32,935 bases of DNA from Planctomycetaceae bacterium (GTDB lineage: Bacteria; Planctomycetota; Planctomycetia; Planctomycetales; Planctomycetaceae): the NCBI GenBank assembly GCA_019636285.1, contig JAHBXV010000053.1:1-32935 (forward strand), in the 5' to 3' direction. Shown here piece after piece: positions 9,002-16,721 of this stretch (position 1 is its first letter; each line of letters begins with the position of its first letter). The notes beneath the pieces were generated by a model. That model made no database searches and was not told the DNA's origin. It worked only from the letters and a program-made list of their open reading frames with translations. The position numbers and the translations under genes are program-made.

Positions 9002-10627
9002 TTAGAGTTTGGCCTCTCCAGCCTCATCGGCTTTGGCGGGAGGTTGCTTGTCCTGGGTCTCCTTGGGGAGATCGTTCACGGCCGCCGGTGCTGGCGGAAC
9101 CATCAAATCGGTTGGCTCGTCTTCCAGGACTCCCGGAATGCTCATGTCGCCGGTTGACATGAGATATCCGCCTCCGAGTGCCTGGTACGCGGCGACAATC
9201 GCCGAGAGCTGCTGCTGCTTGGTTTCGATCAAAACCGTCCGCGCTTCCAGCAGATCGCGCTGCGAAAAGAGGACGTCGATGTAGTCGGCTTCCGGGCGCG
9301 CGTTCTGGAACAGTTGCGTAGCGACGTCCACGGATGATTCGAGCGCCTGGACCTGTTCGTGTTTGATGGCGACGCTGGTTCGGAAGTTTTCGACCTTGTT
9401 CAGGCTGTTCACGACCTCGGTGAACGCGTTCAGGACGGTTCGCTGATAGTTGTAGATGGCCTGCAACTGGCGGGCATTCGCGTTTTTGTACTCGGCCTGA
9501 ATCGCCCTCTTGTTAATCAGCGGAGCGGCCAGTTCTCCGGCCGTCCCGGCGATGAAGGCGCCCGGATCAAAGAGATAACGCGGATTGAACGCCTCGAAGC
9601 CGACACCCGCGTTGATTGAAAGCCGGGGATAGAAGTTCGCCTTGGCGACCAGGACATCGAGTCCGGACGCGGCGACCTCGTACTCGGCCGCGATGATATC
9701 GCGTCGATTTCGCAGGAGGTCCGACGGAATGCCGGCTTGCAGCGGCTGGGAATCGAGTCGAATGAAGTCCCATTGTTCCCGGTCGACATGCTGCGGGTAG
9801 CGACCAGTCAGAAAGTTGATCCGGTTCTCGGTCTCGATAATCTGTTGCCGGACGATCAGCCGCTGACTCTCGTTGCGGCGGACCTCGGCGAGGAATCGCT
9901 GAACGGGGAGTTCGGTGGCACGGCCCGCGTCTTTTTGGGCGCGAGACACTTCCAGGCTCTTCTGCTGAAGCGCGATCGTCTGGTCAAGGTAGACGAGCCG
10001 CTGATCGAGGGCCGCCAGTTCATAATAGTTGGTCGCAATCTCCGCGACAATTTGCGTGATGAGGTAGTTTCTGGCCTCGACAGCCTCGCAATAGCGCTGA
10101 ATGGCCGCGTCCCGAGCGTTTCGCAATCGTCGCCAGATATCGATTTCCCAGAACAGATTGGCGGACAGGTTGACATTGCCAAGCGGGTCCGGAAAGCGTC
10201 CGCCGCCGGGATAGGTCAACTGATCTTCGGCGGCTCCCAGCGGAGTGAAGCGGCTGGTGCGGTCGAAGCCCCCGCGAAGACCGCCGGTCACGAATGGAAG
10301 ATAGGCACCGCGACGTGAGAGAATCTCGTTGCTGGCGATCATCACTTCCTGGTTCCGGATCTTCAGCTCCTGGTTCTGCATCAATCCTTCGGAAATCAGT
10401 TGCACGAGGATCGCGTCGTCGAAGAACTCCTGAATTCCCAGGTGGCCGGAATTCTCGGCGCTCGAAACGCCGTTGTAGCTGGCAGGCGTCACCGGACCCG
10501 AATCGGCGCAGCGCAGACCCGGAATGTGGCAGCCGGAAACGGCCGCGAGGCAGGCGGACAGAAGTGCCGTCAGTCGCCAGGTCTGGCGTCCTGGCAACGA
10601 ACTTGCCCAGGTGCGTTCGAGTGGCAT
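9002..10627 (-). CDS. Outer-membrane factor (TolC/NodT family) lipoprotein of RND exporter
   Basis: The 541-residue protein begins with a signal peptide ending in the lipobox VSGC (Cys near residue 33), as in NodT/OprM-type factors. Two repeats of the outer-membrane efflux family follow. They contain long alpha-helical, coiled-coil-like stretches rich in Ala, Gln, Glu and Arg (about 170-265 and 370-470), alternating with short segments expected to be beta-barrel strands. The factor would trimerise and form the exit duct for the adaptor and pump encoded upstream. The C-terminal ~45 residues are Pro-, Asp- and Lys-rich and probably disordered. AGGA lies 6 nt before the ATG. A 429-bp gap to the pump gene suggests either a long intercistronic region or its own promoter. 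It is the only such factor in the window. Confidence 0.93.
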   Translation of the reverse strand: MPLERTWASSLPGRQTWRLTALLSACLAAVSGCHIPGLRCADSGPVTPASYNGVSSAENSGHLGIQEFFDDAILVQLISEGLMQNQELKIRNQEVMIASNEILSRRGAYLPFVTGGLRGGFDRTSRFTPLGAAEDQLTYPGGGRFPDPLGNVNLSANLFWEIDIWRRLRNARDAAIQRYCEAVEARNYLITQIVAEIATNYYELAALDQRLVYLDQTIALQQKSLEVSRAQKDAGRATELPVQRFLAEVRRNESQRLIVRQQIIETENRINFLTGRYPQHVDREQWDFIRLDSQPLQAGIPSDLLRNRRDIIAAEYEVAASGLDVLVAKANFYPRLSINAGVGFEAFNPRYLFDPGAFIAGTAGELAAPLINKRAIQAEYKNANARQLQAIYNYQRTVLNAFTEVVNSLNKVENFRTSVAIKHEQVQALESSVDVATQLFQNARPEADYIDVLFSQRDLLEARTVLIETKQQQLSAIVAAYQALGGGYLMSTGDMSIPGVLEDEPTDLMVPPAPAAVNDLPKETQDKQPPAKADEAGEAKL

Positions 10628-11056
10628 GGTGCATCCTGCATGGGTCGCCAGACCTCGAACCAGGGGTGCCGAATCCCGATTCGGTCGGTACGTGGCGGCT
10701 AAGGCCGATCCAATCCTTGCATCGGCAACGGCCAGGCGGGCTACGCCTGATGGACGGTCCAGGAACGAACATTCGAGCTTCCGGACGCGCCCGAACCGTC
10801 ATGTCTGATATCGGACAATTCGTTCGTAAGAAACCCGTAAGATTCGGCACGACGGGAGAATTGGGCGCGATGACCAGAGTCAGACTGAACTTGGGGCCGG
10901 AGACGCGAAAAATGATGCCATCGCAACGTACGTATTACGTCAACTTGGCAAACCTTGCCGTCTTTAACGGCGCGCTTCGCTCAACACAAAAGAGATGTGA
11001 TCGAGGCGCGAAAAGTCCTGTGTCTGCGAGCGGTCGAGCTTAAGGATGATGGCAGA
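10628..11056. other. Intergenic gap between RND pump and outer-membrane factor
   Basis: This 429-bp stretch has no credible gene; the open frames in it look random in composition. It contains a near-perfect 16-bp dyad, TGTCTGATATCGGACA, at 10802-10817 (one G-T pair), about 175 bp upstream of the outer-membrane factor start. An ACGTACGTATTACGT stretch occurs near 10927-10941. A separate promoter for the outer-membrane factor could lie here, but no -35/-10 pair is convincing. Confidence 0.4.
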
Positions 11057-14000
11057 TCAGCGGGCTTCGGGGGCCGCGTGCCGCTCAAAGAGTTCGGTCA
11101 CCGGCTCGTCATGCTCGTCCTGAATCAGCTTGCGGCCATCCGAGATCTTCGCGAACAGATAGTAGAGTCCCGGAATGACCAGCACGCCGACCAGCGTCCC
11201 GACCAGCATGCCGCCGACGGCTGTCGACCCGATCGTCCGATTGCCGATCGCGCCGGGACCAGTCGCGCGGACCAGCGGAATGAGTCCGGCGATGAATGCG
11301 AACGATGTCATCACGATGGGCCGGAAGCGCAGCTTGGCCCCTTCGATGGCCGCGTCCTTGATGGTTTCTCCTTCATGGCGTCGCTGGACCGCGAACTCGA
11401 CGATCAGGATGGCGTTCTTGCCCAGGAGGCCAACCAGCATGACGAGGCCGATCTGACAGTAAACATCGTTGGACAACCCCATCGCCTTGAGCATCCAGAA
11501 CGAACCGAACAGACCAACGGGAAGCGAGAGGATGACCGCGAGCGGGAGGACGAAACTCTCGTACTGGCCCGACAGAACGAGATAGACGAACAGAATCACG
11601 ATCAGGAAAATATAGATGGCCGTGTTGCCTTTGCTGGCTTCGTCGTAGGACAGGCCCTGCCAGCCGATTCCGTAGCCATACGGCAGCATCTCCTTGGCGA
11701 CTTCCTGGATAGCCGCGATGGCCTGCCCGCTGCTGTACCCGGCGGCCGGGGCACCCTGGATAATGGCTGTCGTGTAGAGGTTGTAGCGGTTGATTTCATT
11801 CATCCCCTGTCGCTTTTCCAGCTTCATGAACGCGGAATAGGGGACCATCTCTCCTTCGTCATTTTTGACGAACATGTTCTCGAGATCTTCCGGATACCGC
11901 CGGAACTCCGGAGCCGACTGAACGTAGACCTTGTAGAACTGACCGAAGCGGATGAATCCCTGCTCCCAGGTGCTGCCGACCACGATCGACAGATTCTCCA
12001 TCGCGTCCTCGATCGAGACGCCTTTCTGCATGGCGACATCGTTATCGATGATGATCTCGTACTGGGGATAATTACTGGCAAAGAAGGTGAAAATGCCTTT
12101 GAGTTCTTTGCGCTTTTCCAGCGCGGCGAGAAAATCCTCGGTGATCTTGGCGAATGCCTCGTAGTCGTCGCTGTTTGTCTGATCGAGCAGACACAGCGAA
12201 AATCCCCCTGCCGCGCCGAAACCTGGAACGGCTGGCGGCTCGAAGAATTCAAGCTTCACGTTCGAGATCGCACGGCCCTTCTCTTCGAGCTTTTCGATGA
12301 TTTCCCGTGACGTGAGCTCGCGGTCGGCCCAGGGTTTCAGGTTGATGAGGCAGGTGCCCGCGTTCGATCCGCGGCCTTCGGTCAGAATTTCATAACCGGC
12401 CAGCGACGTGACAGACGTGATCTCATCGAACTCCTTGCAGATTTTCTGCAACTCATGGGCTTTGGCGTTGGTGTACTCCAGAGTCGACCCCGGCGGCGTC
12501 TGAATGATTCCATAGATGACCCCTTGGTCCTCCAGCGGAATAAAGCCGGCCGGCAAAACTTTGTTAACCAACAGAATTCCATAGCCAAACGCGCCGACAA
12601 TCAGAATCGTCAGTATGCGCCGCGCGACAATGTGCCGCACGAGGATGACGAACAGTCCGGTCACTTTTTCAACCCCGCGATCGAAGACGTGCAGGAACAT
12701 CCCAATGGGCCCCCGCAGCTTCTTCTCGCCCGGCTCGCTGCCGGAGAGGACAGAACGGAACGTCAGAGCGAACAAAATCGACATGACGACGCCGATGATG
12801 ACCATGCGATCGTGGGTGAGCTCGATCTGCTCGGACAGAACTTCGTGCACGATCTCGACGTGCAGGATTTCGTAGACGCCATAGCCCGTAGCACAGCCGA
12901 GGGCGACCGCGAGCACAAAGCGGGGGACGTACGCATACCTGCCGGCAACGAATTTCAGAGTGCGGTTGGTCAATCCCACGATGCCGCGCTGTTGCACCTC
13001 TCCGCCATGCGGCTTCAGAATCATCGCGCATAGCACGGGTGTCAGCGTGAGCGCGACGACGCCGGAAAGAACGATCGACATCGCCATCGTGAGGGCGAAC
13101 TCCCGGTAGAAAACGCCAACCGGGCCCGGCACGAAGGTGACGGGAATAAACACCGATGTCATGACGAGGGTGATGGCAATGATCGCTCCGCTGATCTCGT
13201 TGACCACTTCTTTCGTGGCCGCGTACGGCGAGAGGTGCTTCTCGTGCATCTTGGCGTGAACCGCCTCCACAACCACGATCGCGTCATCGACGACGACGCC
13301 GATCGCCAGCACGAGGGCGAAAAGCGTGATCAGGTTGATCGACATGCCGAACATGCTCATGAAGAAGAACGTCCCGATGAGAGACACCGGGACGGCTAGC
13401 GTCGGAATAAGCGTGCTGCGGAAGTCTCCCAGGAACAGATAGACGACGAGAGAGACGAGTATGAACGCCTCGAACAGGGTGTGCAGCACCTTTTCGATCG
13501 AAGCGTCCAGAAAACTCGAAACGTCGTAGCTGATCGCGTAGTCCATGCCCGGCGGAAAACTCTTCTCCTTGAATTCCTTGAGCTGCTCCTTGACCTTCTC
13601 GATCACCTCCTGCGCGTTGGATCCGGGAATCTGCTTCAGAACGATCGACGCGGCCGGATAGCCGTCGATGTCCGAATAGAGATCGTAGAACGAAGACCCG
13701 AGCGTCACCTTGGCGACGTCACGGATGCGCAGGATCTCGCCCTTCGAATTGGATCGCAGAATGATATTCTCGTACTGCTCCGGCTTGTCGTACCGACCGA
13801 CCCAGGTCAAGACATACTCGATGGTCTGGGAAGTCGTTCCAGTCGCCTGTCCTAACCGTCCGGGCGAACCGATGAGGCTCTGCTCCTTGATCGCCTCCAT
13901 GACGTCGGCCGAAGAGATGCTGTAGGCGCGCATGCGGTCGAGATCGAGTTCGACGCGCATGGCGTACGCGCGGTTGCCCAGAATCTGGGCACGGCCGACG

Positions 14001-14512
14001 CCGCGGGTTCGCTGAATTTCCGGAAGCAGTTTCGAACTGACGAAGTTGTACAGAAAGTTTTGATCGACGTTCGGATCTTTGCTGTAGACGTTCACGTACA
14101 TGAGCATGCTCGTCATGTTCTGCATGACGATGATGCCTTCGCGTTCAACGATGGGAGGAAGCTGGTTCTTCACCATTTGAATGCGGTTGTTGACGTTCAG
14201 TACCGCCACGTTCGGGTCGGTGCCGGGCTCGAACGTGATCGTAATGGCCGCTTCACCGGCGCTGGTGGCCGCCGACGTCATATACCGCATGTCGGGCACG
14301 CCGTTGATCGCGCGCTCCAGGATCACCAGCGTTGAATCAACGAGAATACGGGCGCTGGAGCCCGGAAAGGAGAGGGCCACCACCACGCTAGGAGGTGCCA
14401 CGGAGGGAAACTGCGAAATCGGTAGAGCGATGATGGAGAGGAACCCCATCAGCAGGATGAGCAGCGAGATGACGATGGCGAGGGCGGGCCGGTGTAGAAA
14501 CTTCGAGAACAT
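11057..14512 (-). CDS. RND multidrug efflux pump, HAE1/AcrB type, with inserted helices
   Basis: This 1151-residue inner-membrane proton-driven pump is longer than the usual 1030-1070. The N-terminus (FLHRPALAIVISLLILLMG, then LPISQFPSVAPPSV) matches AcrB. The proton-relay pair is present as VVVDDAIVVVE (Asp-Asp near residue 408), and the matching Lys occurs as LLGKNAILIVEF. A block at about residues 525-605, between the sixth helix and the amphipathic segment before helix 7, contains two further predicted membrane segments (FVLAVALGCATGYGVYEIL and MVIIGVVMSILFALTF) joined by an acidic/His loop. This block accounts for the extra length. GAAGG lies 9 nt upstream of the ATG and directly abuts repeat copy B. 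The gene follows the adaptor and precedes the outer-membrane factor. The substrate cannot be inferred. Confidence 0.95.
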   Translation of the reverse strand: MFSKFLHRPALAIVISLLILLMGFLSIIALPISQFPSVAPPSVVVALSFPGSSARILVDSTLVILERAINGVPDMRYMTSAATSAGEAAITITFEPGTDPNVAVLNVNNRIQMVKNQLPPIVEREGIIVMQNMTSMLMYVNVYSKDPNVDQNFLYNFVSSKLLPEIQRTRGVGRAQILGNRAYAMRVELDLDRMRAYSISSADVMEAIKEQSLIGSPGRLGQATGTTSQTIEYVLTWVGRYDKPEQYENIILRSNSKGEILRIRDVAKVTLGSSFYDLYSDIDGYPAASIVLKQIPGSNAQEVIEKVKEQLKEFKEKSFPPGMDYAISYDVSSFLDASIEKVLHTLFEAFILVSLVVYLFLGDFRSTLIPTLAVPVSLIGTFFFMSMFGMSINLITLFALVLAIGVVVDDAIVVVEAVHAKMHEKHLSPYAATKEVVNEISGAIIAITLVMTSVFIPVTFVPGPVGVFYREFALTMAMSIVLSGVVALTLTPVLCAMILKPHGGEVQQRGIVGLTNRTLKFVAGRYAYVPRFVLAVALGCATGYGVYEILHVEIVHEVLSEQIELTHDRMVIIGVVMSILFALTFRSVLSGSEPGEKKLRGPIGMFLHVFDRGVEKVTGLFVILVRHIVARRILTILIVGAFGYGILLVNKVLPAGFIPLEDQGVIYGIIQTPPGSTLEYTNAKAHELQKICKEFDEITSVTSLAGYEILTEGRGSNAGTCLINLKPWADRELTSREIIEKLEEKGRAISNVKLEFFEPPAVPGFGAAGGFSLCLLDQTNSDDYEAFAKITEDFLAALEKRKELKGIFTFFASNYPQYEIIIDNDVAMQKGVSIEDAMENLSIVVGSTWEQGFIRFGQFYKVYVQSAPEFRRYPEDLENMFVKNDEGEMVPYSAFMKLEKRQGMNEINRYNLYTTAIIQGAPAAGYSSGQAIAAIQEVAKEMLPYGYGIGWQGLSYDEASKGNTAIYIFLIVILFVYLVLSGQYESFVLPLAVILSLPVGLFGSFWMLKAMGLSNDVYCQIGLVMLVGLLGKNAILIVEFAVQRRHEGETIKDAAIEGAKLRFRPIVMTSFAFIAGLIPLVRATGPGAIGNRTIGSTAVGGMLVGTLVGVLVIPGLYYLFAKISDGRKLIQDEHDEPVTELFERHAAPEAR

Positions 14513-14526
14513 GTGGGTGAACCTTC

Positions 14527-14603
14527 GTCAAAACCCGGTCCGCGCCTCGGAGTCCCAACAAATTGAGGTGGGTTTCGGACGTCCAGAGAGTTTTGACGGT
14601 ACG
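14527..14603 (+). repeat. Inverted-repeat element, copy B
   Basis: This is the second copy of the element at 8869-8948. Arms CGTCAAAAC (14527-14535) and GTTTTGACG (14591-14599) enclose a diverged centre. The first 14 bases and most of the last 26, including GGACGTCC at 14578-14585, are shared with copy A. It lies in the leader of the RND pump gene, ending about 14 bp from the start codon just before the ribosome-binding site, where a hairpin could affect translation or transcription read-through from the adaptor. Confidence 0.7.
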
Positions 14604-14794
14604 ACAGTGGCTACCTGGCTGGCTGGACGACGCGCGACTGGTCCGCCCATGGGCGAACAGGTCGTTGACGTCCGTGGGCCGTGGGTCGATTCACGCGACC
14701 GAAGTTCGCGCTATCCGGCATGGGTATTCGGGGAGCGCCCTCTGCCCGAATGCCATCAGGTGGGTTACCGGGAACTCGCGATGGTTTGGGTTGC

Positions 14795-15946
14795 TTATTC
14801 GGCGTGAAACTTCTGGTTTGAGAGAATTTCGGCGGCGTCGCGGAACTCGTACTCGATGTGCTCGCCGTCGCGGACCTGTCTGACTCCCTCGAAGACGATC
14901 TTCTCGCCTTCCGCGAGACCGTTTTTGAGCACGAAGATGTCGTCCTGTTCGGTCGCGATTTCAATGTCGCGCTGGTGAACGATGCCAGCTTCGTTGACAA
15001 CGTAGGCATAGCGCTTGTCGAGAATTTCGAAAGTGGCCCGCTGGGGAATCACCAGCGCCCCGTGCAGGGTCCGGTGGATCAGGATGGTTCCCGTCTGACC
15101 ATTCCGCAGAATCCCGGTGGAGTTCGGGAAGTCGGCGCGGAAAGCGATATTCCCGGTGGTGTTGTTGAAGTCGGCTTCGATGGCGCCGATCTTTCCGGGC
15201 TCGGGAAAAATCTGGCCATTCGCCAGCTTCAGTTCGATTTGCAGGTGGTCCGTTCGGCCATCCGACTGGTCAAGTTCCGCCTTGTATTCCAGGTAGCGGG
15301 CCTCGGGGACGTTGAAATAGACCCACATCACGCTGTTGTCGGACAGCGTGGTGAGAACTTCGCCTTCTTCGATCAGGCTCCCCAACTGGTGAATCTGCCG
15401 GTCGACAATTCCATCAAAAGGAGCTCGGATGCTGGCAAATTCGAGTTCGGCATTGGCGAGCGACACCTTGGCCTGAGCTTTCGCGAGTTCGGCTTTCCGG
15501 ATCGCGATTTCCTGCGGGGAGACGATCCCCTGGTTTTGCAGCGACTGAGCGTTCTTCAGCTCAATCTCGATCCGCTGAGCTTCCGCGATTTCGGTATCGA
15601 GTTTTGCCTGATACAGGGTGGCGAGAATCTGAAACATCAAGTCACCCTTGCGAACGGCCTGGCCTTCGTTCACGCCGATCTCTTCGAGATATCCCCCATC
15701 CAGAGAGCGGACTTCAATGTGCTTGCAGGATCGAATCTGGCAGACGTAAGGTTGCGTGCTGACGACATCCCGGACGACGGGACTGGTCACGATGACTTTA
15801 TGGACGGGATGCCCGCCCCCGTCGCCATGAGACGATGCATGAGCCTCCGCAGCCGACTCTTCGTGTGACAGTGCCTCCGATTCGCAACCCGAAGTCGCCA
15901 CGAGCACGAGAGATGAAAACATCAGCAAAAGAACGGGTTGGTTCAT
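14795..15946 (-). CDS. RND periplasmic adaptor (membrane fusion protein), lipoprotein
   Basis: The 383-residue product begins with a lipoprotein signal ending at ATSGC (Cys21). A 30-residue linker with several His residues follows, then the AcrA/HlyD order of domains. A split lipoyl/barrel-sandwich domain (IEVRSLDGGYLEEIGVNEGQ and ASIRAPFDGIVD) surrounds an alpha-helical hairpin (about 110-165, rich in Ala, Gln and Glu). A beta-barrel and a membrane-proximal domain (GLAEGEKIVFEG) complete it. It bridges the pump encoded next to the outer-membrane factor in the periplasm. It is the first gene of this exporter operon. The His-rich linker is unusual for a drug-export adaptor and might bind metal. 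The 282-bp gap to the pump gene contains repeat copy B and a 12-bp palindrome CGCCCATGGGCG (14644-14655). Confidence 0.93.
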   Translation of the reverse strand: MNQPVLLLMFSSLVLVATSGCESEALSHEESAAEAHASSHGDGGGHPVHKVIVTSPVVRDVVSTQPYVCQIRSCKHIEVRSLDGGYLEEIGVNEGQAVRKGDLMFQILATLYQAKLDTEIAEAQRIEIELKNAQSLQNQGIVSPQEIAIRKAELAKAQAKVSLANAELEFASIRAPFDGIVDRQIHQLGSLIEEGEVLTTLSDNSVMWVYFNVPEARYLEYKAELDQSDGRTDHLQIELKLANGQIFPEPGKIGAIEADFNNTTGNIAFRADFPNSTGILRNGQTGTILIHRTLHGALVIPQRATFEILDKRYAYVVNEAGIVHQRDIEIATEQDDIFVLKNGLAEGEKIVFEGVRQVRDGEHIEYEFRDAAEILSNQKFHAE

Positions 15947-16721
15947 GATCTCAATCCGTCATGACGCCTGGGAGAAATCGCTTTTCAAGAGATACGCCAT
16001 CGGGGAGGTCTGAAGGCAGTGGTCGCCATTCGGTCGAACTTCCGGCGGGTCAATCGGCGGGAGAGACTGGCTGCTGACGACCGGCTTTTTCGGGCTGTCC
16101 GAAGCTGCCCGTCTCTGAAGGCAGTGCTATTCCGGACGCTGGGGCTTAACGCCGTCCGGATCTTGAACCTCAACAGTTTTCTGACAAAAATGCGACATGC
16201 GTTTCGCTTATGTCTAAGTCGATTTTCGGAGGTTGTCAACAATTTGAGAACGGCAAACCCCTTCTTCTTAAGGACTTGTCAGGAAGTGTTGCGTGCGGGA
16301 GAGACTTCGTCACGATACCTGTCGAGATTGTTAGCCGCGACGAGGAATTGCACCCGGCGTATCGAGCGATTCGCGTCGGTGAGCGGTAAGATCTGAATGC
16401 CTGCCTACCGTTCGATCACACCCGCGGCCATATCTGAAACGGACAATGGACTCGACGTCATGAACCCCTGCTGAAAGTCGCCGCGAGAATTCCGATTGAC
16501 GGCCATTCGAGAGCGGTGAATCCTTCGCCGCTCCGGGGAGTTTCTGAGCAAGTCGAGTCTTCGGACGAGGTTGAGGCTGTCGTCAATGCGGCAAAACGAC
16601 GCGAACTTCAAACGCTTGCATGATACGATCTGGAAGGCGCGCGATTTGCGTCGATGCTGGAAGAGGGGCGGGAGTCTTGTTGATCCATCTCCCGGTCAAC
16701 TCGCGAAAGGTTTTTGTGCCA
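15947..16721. other. Divergent intergenic region
   Basis: This 775-bp region separates the minus-strand RND operon from the plus-strand gene at 16722. Several open frames cross it, but none has a credible start or a recognisable product. An AT-richer patch at about 16190-16290 looks like promoter DNA; a candidate minus-strand promoter is listed separately. Leaders for both directions probably lie here. Confidence 0.5.
16211..16239 (-). promoter_or_regulatory. Candidate sigma-70-type promoter for the first RND operon
   Basis: Read on the minus strand there is a perfect TTGACA (16239-16234), a 17-nt spacer, then TAGACA (16216-16211), within an AT-richer patch. The -35 box is ideal and the -10 box matches only 3 of 6 bases. 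It would give a leader of about 260 nt for the adaptor gene. Confidence 0.35.

Noticed and set aside
10955-12310. 451-codon plus-strand open frame opposite the first RND pump
   Set aside because: It is an antisense shadow of a clear AcrB-type gene, with His/Gln/Asp-rich composition typical of such shadows.
16019-16396. 125-codon plus-strand open frame in the divergent region
   Set aside because: It has basic, low-complexity composition, no recognisable motif and no ribosome-binding site, and it spans the probable promoter region of the minus-strand RND operon.
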